A stretch of 64,000 nt of DNA. It comes from Methylobacterium sp. Leaf108 (GTDB lineage Bacteria; Pseudomonadota; Alphaproteobacteria; Rhizobiales; Beijerinckiaceae). The notes under the pieces were generated by a model. The model searched no databases, was not told the origin of the DNA, and saw only the letters and a list, made by a program, of their open reading frames with translations. A program made the translations under genes and the position numbers. How positions within the stretch are numbered: the first letter of the stretch is position 1; every line of letters starts with the position of its first letter. This document shows positions 8,481-17,596 of the stretch, piece after piece. The DNA lies in NCBI RefSeq assembly GCF_001423265.1, contig NZ_LMND01000008.1, positions 34,694 to 98,693 of the forward strand, read 5' to 3'.

Positions 8481-9530
8481 TCAGACCGGCGTCTTGCGGA
8501 TGCGTGCGTCGATCGCCTTCGGATCGAGGCCCGGCGCGGTCAGCGGCGGGGCGGGTGCCGTCTCCACGGCGGGGTCGCCCTTGATGGCCTTGGCCAGGCG
8601 ATTGCGCTCGTAGAGCAGCACGACGACGACGGAGATCAGGAACGGGATCCAGAAGTAGAACAGCCGGAACACCAGGAGGGCGGCGATGATCGACGGGCGC
8701 GCCACGTCCGGCATCGCCACCACGAAGACCAGCTCGAACACCCCGAGGCCGCCGGGCGCGTTCGACACCAGGGCCGCCGAGAACGAGGCGAGGAACACCG
8801 CCAGCACCACGAGGAAGCCCGGATTCCCGGCCTCCGGCAGGGCGAAGTAGATGATGCCGGCGGCCCCCAGCAGCTCCAGGGGCGCGGCGACGATCTGCCG
8901 GGCCATGATCTGCGGGCGCGGGTATTCGAGCTTGAACGACCGGATGGTCATGGGCTTGAGGCGCAGGAGCGAGCCGATGACGTAGAGGGCGACGAAACCG
9001 AGCAGGCCCGCGCCGAGGATGCGGGCGGTGGCCGGGTCGGTCAGCATCGACGGCATGTAGCCGTTGAGGCGCGTGAGGGTGTCGGGCAGGGCCACGAGGA
9101 CGAGGCCGCCGAGCAGGATCGTGCCGAGGCCGAAGGTGAAGGAGCACAGGGCCACCAGCACCGCGACCTGGGCCGCCGACAGGCCCTTGGCGGTATAGGC
9201 CCGGTAGCGCACCACGGCGCCGGAGAACACCGAGGCGCCGATGTTGTGGGAGAGGGCGTAGGTGGTGAACGAGCAGACCGAGACGAAGAACCACGAGATG
9301 TGGCGCACGCCCAGATGCAGCAGGGCGATGCGGTCGTACCAGGCCAGCGCCGCATAGGCGACGAGGGTCGCGAGCCCGGCCAGCAGGAAGCGGTGGACCG
9401 GGATCTCGGCGAAGCTGCTCTTGATCTCGGCCACCGAGATGCCGGCGAGCTCGCGATAGAGCAGGTAGCCCGAGACGACGACGGCGGCGAGGCCGACGAT
9501 CGGCCAGATGAAATCGCTGATCTTCTTCAT
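8481..9530 (-). CDS. Lysylphosphatidylglycerol synthase-type flippase-domain membrane protein (UPF0104)
   Basis: 349-aa polytopic inner-membrane protein with about eight hydrophobic helices and the family-typical motifs HNIGASVFSGAVVRYRAY, SNAPGGLGVFELVF and the final FRLFYFWIPFLISVVVVLLYER helix. This is the N-terminal flippase-like half of MprF-type proteins without the aminoacyl-transferase half; such stand-alone proteins are common near envelope genes and probably move lipids, but the substrate is unknown. The start at 9530 (MKKISDF) was chosen over an in-frame ATG 34 codons upstream because the extra N-terminus is low-complexity and GGGGG lies about 16-20 bases before 9530. Convergent with the pilus-like cluster. 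Confidence 0.82.
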   Translation of the reverse strand: MKKISDFIWPIVGLAAVVVSGYLLYRELAGISVAEIKSSFAEIPVHRFLLAGLATLVAYAALAWYDRIALLHLGVRHISWFFVSVCSFTTYALSHNIGASVFSGAVVRYRAYTAKGLSAAQVAVLVALCSFTFGLGTILLGGLVLVALPDTLTRLNGYMPSMLTDPATARILGAGLLGFVALYVIGSLLRLKPMTIRSFKLEYPRPQIMARQIVAAPLELLGAAGIIYFALPEAGNPGFLVVLAVFLASFSAALVSNAPGGLGVFELVFVVAMPDVARPSIIAALLVFRLFYFWIPFLISVVVVLLYERNRLAKAIKGDPAVETAPAPPLTAPGLDPKAIDARIRKTPV

Positions 9531-9703
9531 GATCGACAGGTCGAGCCCCCTCACGCGGGCCCTCCCTGCACGACCGTGCCCGGCATCGCAAGCACGACCG
9601 GGAGCGGGCGAACCTCGGGAGAAAGCCGGCACGCCCCGGCTGATGTCACGCGATCATGACGCTTTCGTGCCAGCCCGGCCGGTGCGGCGGGCTGGCGCCC
9701 GCG

Positions 9704-10111
9704 TCAGGCGCGGATGCGCGACAGGCCGATCCCGTCCATGGCGGCCTGGTCGCGGATCGCCTCGGCGGCGCGTTCGGCGCTGCGCTCGCGGTCGTCGAGG
9801 ATCTCGACCTTCTTGAGGTCCTCGAACGCCTCGCCGAGCTCGGCCTTGGCCTCGGCGAGCTGCCCTTCGAGGGCGGCGGCCGACTGGCGCATGTTGTCGC
9901 GGCGGCCCGCGGCGGCGCGGGCGTAGGTCGGGTAGGCGAAATGCGTGACGTCGGAGATGCCGGCCCGGCTTTCCTCATGGGCGACCTCGCGGTCGAGCTC
10001 CAGCGCCATGCGGTTGAAGTCGGCCATCATCATCTCGATCTGGGTCACGCGGCGACGTTTCTCGTCCACCTGGAAGCGGCGGAGCCGGATCAGCGTGTCT
10101 CGCGATTTCAT
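9704..10111 (-). CDS. fliJ: Flagellar export chaperone FliJ
   Basis: 135 aa, almost entirely helical and highly charged (MKSRDTLIRLRRFQVDEKRRRVTQIEMM, then EGQLAEAKAELGEAFEDLKKVEILDDRER), as expected for the FliJ coiled-coil stalk that links the FliI hexamer to FlhA and escorts export chaperones. Sequence conservation of FliJ is always weak; the call rests on length, coiled-coil pattern and position directly downstream of fliI on the same strand. The start at 10111 is preferred over an upstream in-frame ATG at 10159. The sequence keeps the basic N-terminal R-L-x-x-x-x-V-D-E-x-R pattern seen in alphaproteobacterial FliJ. Confidence 0.85.
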   Translation of the reverse strand: MKSRDTLIRLRRFQVDEKRRRVTQIEMMMADFNRMALELDREVAHEESRAGISDVTHFAYPTYARAAAGRRDNMRQSAAALEGQLAEAKAELGEAFEDLKKVEILDDRERSAERAAEAIRDQAAMDGIGLSRIRA

Positions 10112-10195
10112 GGTGACCGTTCCACTGTTACGCAACTCGGCCGAGCGACGCCGGGGCATCCTCGGTTCGGCTCGCGCCGAGCGCGGGCGGGTCCG

Positions 10196-11551
10196 TCATG
10201 GACCGCCCACGATCTCCGCCAGCCGCAGGTAACCATCCCCGATCGAAGTTGCTTCTTCCTTACCCTGACCCAGAAAAGCCTCCATTGCCGGCATCAGGCC
10301 GATCGCCTCGTCCACTTCGGGCGAGGCGCCCGAGCGATAGGCGCCGAGGCGAATCAGTTCCTCCATGTCGGCATAGGTGGACAAGAGCCGCCTGGCGCGC
10401 CGCACGGTGGGCAGATGGGCCGGGTCGCAGGCCTTCGGCATGGTGCGCGACACCGACCGCAGCACGTTGATGGCCGGATAGCGCCCGCGCTCGGCGATGC
10501 CCCGCTCCATCACGATGTGCCCGTCGAGGATGCCGCGCACCGCATCCGCCACCGGCTCGTTGTGGTCGTCGCCCTCCACGAGCACCGTGAACAGGCCCGA
10601 GATCGCCCCTGCCCCGACGCCGGGGCCGGCCCGTTCGAGCAGGCGCGGCAGCTCGCTGAAGACGGTGGGGGTGTAGCCCTTGGCGGTGGGCGGCTCCCCG
10701 GCGGCCAGGCCGATGTCGCGCTGGGCCATGGCGAAGCGCGTGATCGAATCGATCATGCACAGCACCTGCTTGCCCTGGTCGCGAAAGTACTCGGCGACCG
10801 CCAGCGTGACGTAGGCCGCGTTGCGCCGCATCAGGGCCGGCTCGTCGGAGGTGGCCACCACCACCACCGAGCGGGCGAGGCCGGAAGGGCCGAGGTCGTC
10901 CTGCAGGAACTCCTGCACCTCGCGCCCGCGCTCGCCCACGAGGCCGATCACCGCCACGTCGGCGGCGGTGTAGCGGGCGAGCATCGACAGCAGCACCGAC
11001 TTGCCGACGCCCGAACCCGCGAAGATGCCCATGCGCTGGCCCGCGCACATGGTCAGGAAGGTGTTGATGCAGCGGATGCCGAGATCCAGCGGCGGCCCGA
11101 CGCGCTTGCGGGCGTGCGCGGGCGGCGGATCCGCCCGCAGGGGATAGATCGCCGGGCCGTGGACGAGGGGGCCGAGCCCGTCGATCGGCCGGCCGAGGGC
11201 ATCGATCGTGCGGCCGAGCCAGGCCGTCGAGGGCCGGATCGCGCCCGCCGCTTCGTCGCGGACGATGGCCGGGCAGCCGCGGCGCACGCCCTCCAGCGAG
11301 CCGAACGGCATCGCCAGCGCCCGGTCGCCCTGGAACCCGATGATCTCGCAGGGCACGCTCGCCGCGCCGCCGGCGCCTTCCACGCTGATGTCGAGCCGCC
11401 CGCCCAGGCGCATCGCCGAGACCGGGCCCGCCACCTCCACGAGCAGCCCGCGGATGGCCACCACCCGGCCGTAGGTCTCGAGGGGCGCGATCGCGTCGAG
11501 CGCCCTCATCGCCGCCGACAATCCGAGCCGGCCGGCACCGCGATCCGCCAT
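10196..11551 (-). CDS. fliI: Flagellum-specific ATPase FliI
   Basis: 451-aa cytoplasmic ATPase of the flagellar type III export apparatus, homologous to F1-beta. Visible motifs: Walker [12 protein letters not shown] (about residues 173-183), the catalytic-Glu region [11 protein letters not shown], Walker B-like [18 protein letters not shown] and the family marker [18 protein letters not shown]. The length is normal from 11551. Two possible ATGs at 11569 and 11551 each follow the same GGAGGAAACG ribosome site because an 18-bp unit is duplicated; 11551 gives the conventional N-terminus. A third ATG at 11509 lacks a ribosome site. It lies upstream of fliJ (84-base gap) and is divergent from ctrA. 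Confidence 0.96.
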   Translation of the reverse strand: MADRGAGRLGLSAAMRALDAIAPLETYGRVVAIRGLLVEVAGPVSAMRLGGRLDISVEGAGGAASVPCEIIGFQGDRALAMPFGSLEGVRRGCPAIVRDEAAGAIRPSTAWLGRTIDALGRPIDGLGPLVHGPAIYPLRADPPPAHARKRVGPPLDLGIRCINTFLTMCAGQRMGIFAGSGVGKSVLLSMLARYTAADVAVIGLVGERGREVQEFLQDDLGPSGLARSVVVVATSDEPALMRRNAAYVTLAVAEYFRDQGKQVLCMIDSITRFAMAQRDIGLAAGEPPTAKGYTPTVFSELPRLLERAGPGVGAGAISGLFTVLVEGDDHNEPVADAVRGILDGHIVMERGIAERGRYPAINVLRSVSRTMPKACDPAHLPTVRRARRLLSTYADMEELIRLGAYRSGASPEVDEAIGLMPAMEAFLGQGKEEATSIGDGYLRLAEIVGGP

Positions 11552-11584
11552 CGTTTCCTCCGCCGCCATCGTTTCCTCCGCCGC
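11549..11584 (-). repeat. Tandem 18-bp duplication of fliI ribosome site and start codon
   Basis: Two exact adjacent copies of GCGGCGGAGGAAACGATG (read on the minus strand, 11584-11567 and 11566-11549). Each carries a Shine-Dalgarno and an ATG in the same frame, encoding AAEETM twice. Confidence 0.9.
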
Positions 11585-12035
11585 CGACGGTTCCGCCGCG
11601 CCCCGTCGCGCAATCTTGTGCGAGGCTGGCAACGGTTCGTTTACCTCCCTCCTTAACACTGCCCTCATCGCGACGGCAGCGGTGGACGGGTCCTTCGACG
11701 AGGCTCGCCATCGCGGTCGTCGGATTGGTACGACCACCGTGGCCTTCCGGTGACGTGCCACGTGAAACGCTTTCGATAACAGACGCCTCGGTGCTTTTTC
11801 TCGGCCCGGCTGTCGGTTCTTTTCAGGTCTTGGATCGGAACAGACCGACAACGGATCGACGAACAGATGGCCGGCCCCGAATTCAGGGCTTGCCACGGAG
11901 AATCAGGTTTTGTTAACGATTAACGATTAGCGTTTGACGTCCAGGACGAGGGAACGTCCGCCACGGGCCGGTGGCGGGCGAACAGCGGGGGCTTGCCCAG
12001 ACGCTGAGCACGGCCGGCTGTGCTGGGGACCGACG
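11585..12035. promoter_or_regulatory. fliI-ctrA divergent intergenic region with TTAACGA repeats
   Basis: About 450 bases without a supported gene, notably AT-richer than its surroundings. At 11913-11930 it contains TTAACGATTAACGATTAG: three TTAA-type half-sites at 7-base period (N3 spacing, not the N7 of a canonical CtrA box). A second TTAAC occurs near 11654-11658. The region must hold the promoters of both fliI and ctrA; ctrA is autoregulated in relatives, so these half-sites are plausible operator elements, unproven here. Confidence 0.5.
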
Positions 12036-12737
<702 letters not shown>

Positions 12738-12769
12738 TCCCGGCCCCAAGGCCGGTCGGACCGATCAAC

Positions 12770-12795
12770 GGCCCCGCTTCGGCGGGGCCTTTTTT
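12770..12795 (+). terminator. ctrA intrinsic terminator
   Basis: GGCCCCGC-TTCG-GCGGGGCC perfect 8-bp stem with a stable UUCG tetraloop, followed by six T residues. Confidence 0.93.
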
Positions 12796-12806
12796 GTGCC
12801 GTCATC

Positions 12807-12909
12807 CCATTTCCGGTTGATCACTTCGTGATGCGGACATGGGCTTCGCTCAGGCGCCGCGCAGGCTCGGTGATACCGCTCCCGCTTGATCCAAGCGGAA
12901 ACCGTATCA
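12807..12909 (+). repeat. Interspersed 103-bp palindromic repeat, copy A
   Basis: Starts CCATTTCCGGTTGATCAC and ends AACCGTATCA. Aligns over its full 103 bases with copy B (19340-19442) with about ten mismatches by eye, and over most of its length with copies C (30046-30130) and D (16154-16090, reversed). The 3' third is a long palindrome (GATAC...GTATC). Between 12910 and 13071 I see no gene. Confidence 0.85.
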
Positions 12910-13071
12910 TCCGCAGGGTCGCCGGCACCTCCGTGCGCGACGGCTCGCGACGCCTGCCGCCTTTTCCGGCGTATCCGTTCGGCCTTTCCTGGGACGCCTG
13001 GAGCGTGATCCTGGGAAACCCGGGCGAGCGCCGCGTCCGCGGCTCGATACGACCGGCCTGTCGTACCAACG

Positions 13072-13104
13072 AAAAAAGCGGGCCCACCGCACCGGTGGCC
13101 CGCT
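13072..13104 (-). terminator. rpsU intrinsic terminator
   Basis: On the minus strand: GCGGGCCACCG, short loop, CGGTGGGCCCGC (one bulge), then TTTTTT. It lies about 90 bases after the rpsU stop. A second GC-only hairpin (13145-13167) precedes it without a T-tract. Confidence 0.88.
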
Positions 13105-13195
13105 TCCTCAGAGTCCAAACGACACGATCCGCCGCGCCGGGCTACCCGTGCCGCAGGGCGGCACGGGGGTGAGGGCCAGAGGCCCCCGCCTCGCT

Positions 13196-13522
13196 TCAGG
13201 CGGCGCCGGGGCCGGAGCCGGCCGCGGGTCCGATCGCCGGAGCGGTCGGGGCGAACGGCGAACCGCCGGGACGACGGGGAGCACCGGCGCCGAAACGGGG
13301 CTTGGGCTTGGGAGCCGCGATCAGGCCTTCGCGAATCGCGGTCTTGCGCGCCTGCTTGCGGGCCCGGCGCACCGCCTCGGCCTTCTCGCGCGCCTTGCGC
13401 ACGGACGGCTTCTCGTAGGCCTTGCGCTGCTTCATTTCCCGGAAGATGCCTTCACGCTGCATCTTCTTCTTCAGGACGCGGAGAGCCTGATCGACGTTGT
13501 TGTCGCGAACGAGTACCTGCAA
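13196..13522 (-). CDS. rpsU: 30S ribosomal protein S21 (bS21), TTG start, Pro/Ala tail
   Basis: Small ribosomal subunit protein needed for mRNA binding during initiation. The core [20 protein letters not shown], then [19 protein letters not shown] and a strongly basic helix are unmistakable bS21. The family normally begins M/L-x-V-x-V-R-D-N; the only start in position here is a TTG at 13522, with AGAGGA about 10 bases upstream, so I use it (an in-frame open stretch extends further upstream but is not bS21-like). The 108-aa product is longer than the usual ~70-90 residues because of a C-terminal tail rich in Pro, Ala and Gly (about residues 70-108), as in some relatives. Confidence 0.94.
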   Translation of the reverse strand: MQVLVRDNNVDQALRVLKKKMQREGIFREMKQRKAYEKPSVRKAREKAEAVRRARKQARKTAIREGLIAAPKPKPRFGAGAPRRPGGSPFAPTAPAIGPAAGSGPGAA

Positions 13523-13613
13523 CGGTCTAGATCCTCTAGGACGGTGATGGTTTTGGAGCGATGATGGTCTTGGACGAACCGGCGCCGGCCCCGAGCCCCT
13601 CGCGGGAAAACTG

Positions 13614-13655
13614 AAAAAACGCCCCTCGCCCGGAATAGCCCGGGAGGGACGCCCC
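13614..13655 (-). terminator. Intrinsic terminator downstream of phaZ
   Basis: Imperfect GC-rich stem (13620-13633 with 13640-13651, bulges) followed on the minus strand by TTTTTT (13619-13614). It lies about 115 bases after the phaZ stop and before rpsU, insulating the two. Confidence 0.7.
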
Positions 13656-13770
13656 TCAGACACACTCGAATCGACGCAGAAACTGCACTTGGGGCAGGCT
13701 CATACACCAAGGCGGGACACATTCCAACAGCCGGCCGAACGGGTTGGGCCCGGCGGGTGCCGCCTGTGGC

Positions 13771-14985
13771 TCAATTGTGCGACTGGATGAAGTTGCGCAC
13801 CAGCGGATAGGTCTGGTTCTCCCACTTGCGGCCGGAGAACACGCCGTAGTGGCCGACGCCGGCCTGGAGGTGGTGGCTCTTCATGTGCGGCGCCAGGCCG
13901 GTACAGAGGTCGTGCGCCGCCATGGTCTGGCCGACGGCGCAGATGTCGTCGCGCTCGCCCTCGACGGTCATCAGGGCGGTCTTGCGGATGCCGCGCATGT
14001 CGATGGGGTTGCCGCGGTACGTCAGTTCGTTCTTGGCCAGGGTGTATTCCTGGAACACGGTCTTGACGGTCTCGAGATAGAACGCCGCGTCGAGGTCGAG
14101 CACGGCGAAATACTCGTCGTAGAACGTCTCGATCCCGTTGGCCTTGTCGGTCTCGTCGTTGGCGATGTGCCAGAACAGGTCCGCGTGCTGCTGGATGTGG
14201 CGCTTGGCGTTCATCGAGAGGAACGCCGAGACCTGCATGAAGCCCGGGTAGACGCGGCGACCGGCGCCGGCATGGCGCGAGGGCACCGTGGCGATCAGAT
14301 TCTTCTCGAACCACGCGAGGGGCTTCGAGGTGGCGAGCTTGTTCACCGAGGTCGGGCTGATCCGGCAATCCACCGGGCCGGCCATCAGGGTCATGCTGCG
14401 CGGGTGGGCGGCATTGCGCGACTGGGCCATCACGGCGGCGGCCACGAGGGTCTGCACCGCGGGCTGGCACACGGCCACGATGTGGGCGCCGTCCCCCATC
14501 GCCTCGAGGAACCGGACGAGGTGGTCGACGTAATCGTCGAACCCGAAGGTGCCCGCCGAAAGCGGCACGTCGCGGGCGTTGTGCCAGTCGGTGATGTAGA
14601 CGTCGTGGTCGGGCAGCATCGTCTTGACGGTGCCGCGCAGGAGCGTCGCGAAATGGCCCGAGAGCGGCGCCACCACGAGGACGCGGGGCTGCACGCTGTC
14701 GATGTCCTTCCGGAACCGGAGCAGGGTGCCGAAGGGCGTCACCAGCACCGCCTCCTCGGTCACCGGCACCTGGCGGTTGCCCACCGTCACCGCGTCGATG
14801 CCGTAGGCGGGGCGCGCGAAGGTGAGGCCGGCGCGCATCATCATGCGGGCGCTGGCGGTGAACCAGTTCAGCGGTTCGCGGTAGCCCGCGCTCCGCCACG
14901 GGGCCAGGGCCTCGTTGACCATCCGCCCCCAGGTGCGGGTCTGCTTGGCGATGTCCGACTGGACCTCGAAGGCATCGTACAGCAT
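13771..14985 (-). CDS. phaZ: Intracellular polyhydroxybutyrate depolymerase
   Basis: 404-aa cytoplasmic enzyme that hydrolyses stored amorphous PHB granules, the first step of carbon-store mobilisation; 3-hydroxybutyrate dehydrogenase in this window (42060-42845) acts further down the same route. The alpha/beta-hydrolase fold shows the lipase-box-like VAVCQPAV with nucleophile Cys173, characteristic of the PhaZ1 intracellular family, plus VYITDWHNARDVP and a late His (QAGVGHYGVFSG). The start at 14985 (MLYDAFEVQSDIAKQ) is the family N-terminus; the frame is open 64 codons further upstream but that part is low-complexity. It has its own terminator at 13614-13655. Confidence 0.93.
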   Translation of the reverse strand: MLYDAFEVQSDIAKQTRTWGRMVNEALAPWRSAGYREPLNWFTASARMMMRAGLTFARPAYGIDAVTVGNRQVPVTEEAVLVTPFGTLLRFRKDIDSVQPRVLVVAPLSGHFATLLRGTVKTMLPDHDVYITDWHNARDVPLSAGTFGFDDYVDHLVRFLEAMGDGAHIVAVCQPAVQTLVAAAVMAQSRNAAHPRSMTLMAGPVDCRISPTSVNKLATSKPLAWFEKNLIATVPSRHAGAGRRVYPGFMQVSAFLSMNAKRHIQQHADLFWHIANDETDKANGIETFYDEYFAVLDLDAAFYLETVKTVFQEYTLAKNELTYRGNPIDMRGIRKTALMTVEGERDDICAVGQTMAAHDLCTGLAPHMKSHHLQAGVGHYGVFSGRKWENQTYPLVRNFIQSHN

Positions 14986-15345
14986 GGCGCCGGGACCTCT
15001 ACGCGAACGATCGGACGCCGAAACATCCGCCCTGACCGGGCAGGAAAGCTCATACCGTTCGTTCAGCCGTCCCATGACGGCAGGCTGGGCCACTCCGGAA
15101 CGGAAGGCAACGGGGGCGAAATACGATCCCGCCGTGTTGTGGTGCCCCTGCATCAGGTAAGGTCCGTGCCGGCCCATCCGTCCGGGGCCGGCGCCGGGTT
15201 TGCAATGCCCGTGCCGGCCGCGCGACGCATTCGTCCCGGATGCCGCCGATACGGCACGAGTCTTGGATCGCCGAGGTTCGGTCCCGGATCGCCGAGTCCC
15301 GGACCGCTCTGCCGGACCCTACGGACCACCTTCGAGGAAACGCCG
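14986..15345. other. Intergenic region phaZ-GST
   Basis: About 360 bases between divergent genes. It must contain both promoters, but I see no convincing -35/-10 pair, repeat, RNA gene or operator. Confidence 0.5.
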
Positions 15346-16002
15346 ATGTCAGCCGCGACGCTCACGATTTCGAGCCGCAACTATTCGTCGTGGTCGCTGC
15401 GCGGCTGGCTGATCTGCAAGATGTCGGGGCTCGCGTTCGAGACCGAGCTCCTGACGGGGACCGACGCGTCCACCCGCGCCGAGCTGCTGCATCTATCGCC
15501 GTCCTTCCTGGTGCCGCGGCTGCAGCACGGGAGCGTGGCGGTGTGGGATACCCTGTCCATCGCGCAGTACCTCCACGAGATCCTGCCCGGGTCGGGCCTG
15601 CTGCCCGAGGACATCGCCGCACGCGCCCATTGCCGCTCCATCTCCGGCGAGATGCACGGCGGCTTCATCAACCTGCGTTCGGCGCTGCCGATGAACCTCA
15701 AGGCCCGGCACGCCGACTTCAAGGTCTTCAACGGTGCCGCGGGCGACATCGACCGCATCGTGACGATCGTCGAGGATTGCCTGGCCCGCTACGACGGCGC
15801 CTACCTCTTCGGCGAGGCCCCGACGCTGGCCGACGCCATGTACGCCCCGGTCTGCACCCGCTTCCGGACCTACGACGTCCCGCTGCCGCCCCGGATCGCG
15901 GACTACCGCGACCGCATCCTCGCCTGGCCGCTGATGGCGGAATGGGCCGAGCAGGCCCTGGTCGAACCCGAGGACATCGACGAACTCGACATGGAGTTCT
16001 GA
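15346..16002 (+). CDS. Glutathione S-transferase family protein
   Basis: 218 aa. The N-terminal thioredoxin-like domain (about 1-80) has ISSRNYSSWSLRGWL, where the Ser/Tyr positions correspond to the GST active-site region, and the conserved cis-Pro step FLVPRLQHG followed by the glutathione gamma-Glu contact DTLSIAQYL. The all-helical C-terminal domain carries the N-capping motif region GEAPTLADAMYAPV. GSTs conjugate glutathione to electrophiles or reduce peroxides; the substrate is unknown. GAGGAAACG directly precedes the ATG. It is a single gene, divergent from phaZ, with repeat copy D just downstream. Confidence 0.88.
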   Translation: MSAATLTISSRNYSSWSLRGWLICKMSGLAFETELLTGTDASTRAELLHLSPSFLVPRLQHGSVAVWDTLSIAQYLHEILPGSGLLPEDIAARAHCRSISGEMHGGFINLRSALPMNLKARHADFKVFNGAAGDIDRIVTIVEDCLARYDGAYLFGEAPTLADAMYAPVCTRFRTYDVPLPPRIADYRDRILAWPLMAEWAEQALVEPEDIDELDMEF

Positions 16003-16089
16003 GTAGAGACCCGCTGTCCGAGCGCGCATCGAACCCAGATGATGCACGCTCGGGTTTCATTGGCTAGGGTCCGCGACATCGGCGGCCAC

Positions 16090-16154
16090 CGATACGGTTC
16101 CCGCTTGGATAAGGCGGGACCCGTATCACCGAGCCCGCGCGGCGCCCGAGCGAC
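16090..16154 (-). repeat. Interspersed palindromic repeat, copy D (reversed, 5'-shortened)
   Basis: Read on the minus strand it matches copies A/B from TCGCTCGGGCGCCGCG through the terminal palindrome ending ACCGTATC. The palindromic part (16091-16128) forms a near-perfect stem of about 17 bp. The first ~40 bases of the 103-bp unit are not recognisable. It lies between convergent genes. Confidence 0.75.
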
Positions 16155-16203
16155 GCCGAAATCCGCGGGGCGAAGCCATCGAGCGGATGTCGTACGAGAC
16201 CCG

Positions 16204-16812
16204 TCACGCCCGTCCGGCGGTGAGGGAGAGCATCGCCGGGTCGATCCCGTTCGAGCGCAGCGTCCGCTCGTATTTCGCGTCGAGCGCCGTGTGGAAGATC
16301 AGGTCCGGATCGGCCGGGCAGGTCAGCCAGCCGTTGGCCATGATCTCGGTCTCGAGCTGGCCCGGCTGCCAGCCGGCGTAGCCGAGCGCCAGCACCGCGT
16401 TGGCCGGCCCGTCGCCGGTGGCGATGGCCCGCAGGATCTCCACGGTGGCGGTGAGGCAGATGCCGTCGTCGATGATCAGGGTCGACTGGGCGATGTGGAA
16501 GTCGTCGCTGTGCAGCACGAAGCCGCGCTTGGCGTCGACCGGACCGCCCATCAGCACCGGCATGTGGCCGATCCGCTCGCGCAGGCGGATCGCGTCGTCC
16601 TCGGTGGCGATGTCGAGCTGCACCAGCAGGTCGGGCATGTTGAGGTCGTCCACCGCCTTGTTGAGAATGATGCCCATCGCCCCGTCGGCGGAATGCGCGC
16701 ACAGGTAGATCACCGAGCGCGCGAAGCGTTCGTCCAGCAGCCCGGGCATGGCCACGAGGAACTGTCCGTCGAGGTAGCCGGAGGACTCGGTGGCGGTGGT
16801 GGGGGTCTGCAT
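16204..16812 (-). CDS. YqgE/AlgH family protein (UPF0301)
   Basis: 202 aa. The family markers are all present: [41 protein letters not shown] at the N-terminus, [15 protein letters not shown] in the middle, and [31 protein letters not shown] near the end. The family is widespread and cytoplasmic and has been linked to transcriptional effects (AlgH) without an established biochemical activity, so I do not assign one. The start ATG at 16812 gives a full-length protein. It converges with the GST gene, and the upstream side is divergent from the peroxiredoxin gene, with about 190 bases for promoters. Confidence 0.92.
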   Translation of the reverse strand: MQTPTTATESSGYLDGQFLVAMPGLLDERFARSVIYLCAHSADGAMGIILNKAVDDLNMPDLLVQLDIATEDDAIRLRERIGHMPVLMGGPVDAKRGFVLHSDDFHIAQSTLIIDDGICLTATVEILRAIATGDGPANAVLALGYAGWQPGQLETEIMANGWLTCPADPDLIFHTALDAKYERTLRSNGIDPAMLSLTAGRA

Positions 16813-17002
16813 GGCGCGATGCTAGCGGTCCGGCCCGCGTTGTCCAGCGCGCAATGTGCAGCGCACCAGACGGCGAGGCGCCCGAGGTCGAGGCGCCCAA
16901 GATCGAGGCTCAAGCTCGACACTGCCGAGCCTTCCGCGCTAGACGAACGGCACCCCCATGCGGCGACCGCCGCCGGCCCTGAAAGACCTGAGGAAACACG
17001 CG

Positions 17003-17485
17003 ATGACCATCGAGGTTGGCCAGCACCTGCCGCAGGTGACCTTCCGGGTCAACGGACCCGACGGGCCCGTGGCCAAGACCACCGACGACCTGTTCAAGGG
17101 CCGCCGCGTCGTCCTCGTCGGTGTGCCCGGAGCCTTCACCCCGAGCTGCCACCGCAACCACCTGCCCGGCTTCGTCGCCAAGCTCGACGAGATCAAGGGC
17201 CGGGGCGTCGACGCCGTGGCGGTGACCTCTGTCAACGACGTGTTCGTGCTCGACGCCTGGCAGAAGGCCAGCGGCGCCGAGGGCATCGACTTCCTGGCCG
17301 ATGGCAATGCCGAATTCGCCAAGGCGACCGGCCTCGACATGGACGGCACCGGCTTCGGCCTCGGGCCGCGCTCGAAGCGCTATTCCATGCTGGTCGACGA
17401 CGGCGTCGTGCGCGTCCTCAACCTCGAGGAAGTCCCGGTCAAGACCGAGATCTCGGGCGCCGAAGCGCTGCTCAAGGTCATCTGA
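17003..17485 (+). CDS. Peroxiredoxin, Prx5/AhpE-like (redoxin domain)
   Basis: 160-aa thiol peroxidase. Peroxidatic Cys49 lies in the classic PGAFTPSCHRNHLPGF motif, with supporting residues of the Prx5 subfamily (VAVTSVNDVFVLDAW, LADGNAEFAKATGLDMDGTGFGLG, RSKRYSMLVDDGVV). Prx5-type enzymes reduce hydrogen peroxide and alkyl hydroperoxides in the cytoplasm using thioredoxin or glutathione. No further conserved cysteine is evident, so a 1-Cys or glutathione-dependent mechanism is likely. TGAGGAAACACGCG precedes the ATG at 17003, which decides against a longer upstream frame. A GC-rich hairpin follows the stop. Confidence 0.93.
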   Translation: MTIEVGQHLPQVTFRVNGPDGPVAKTTDDLFKGRRVVLVGVPGAFTPSCHRNHLPGFVAKLDEIKGRGVDAVAVTSVNDVFVLDAWQKASGAEGIDFLADGNAEFAKATGLDMDGTGFGLGPRSKRYSMLVDDGVVRVLNLEEVPVKTEISGAEALLKVI

Positions 17486-17492
17486 GCGGGAT

Positions 17493-17518
17493 CGGCGGAC
17501 GCGTTCGCACGTCCGCCG
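17493..17518 (+). terminator. Possible terminator hairpin after peroxiredoxin
   Basis: CGGCGGACG / CGTCCGCCG, perfect 9-bp stem with an 8-base loop, 7 bases after the stop. There is no T-tract, so termination efficiency is doubtful. Confidence 0.4.
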
Positions 17519-17596
17519 CCCGTCCTGAAGACCCGCTCGGCGGATGCCGGCGAGACGCGACGTCAAAACAGAGTGGCGCAGGCGCCCGTCCCCGCC

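Noticed and set aside
9656..11656. Long open plus-strand frame opposite fliI and fliJ
   Set aside because: Antisense shadow of two recognisable flagellar genes.
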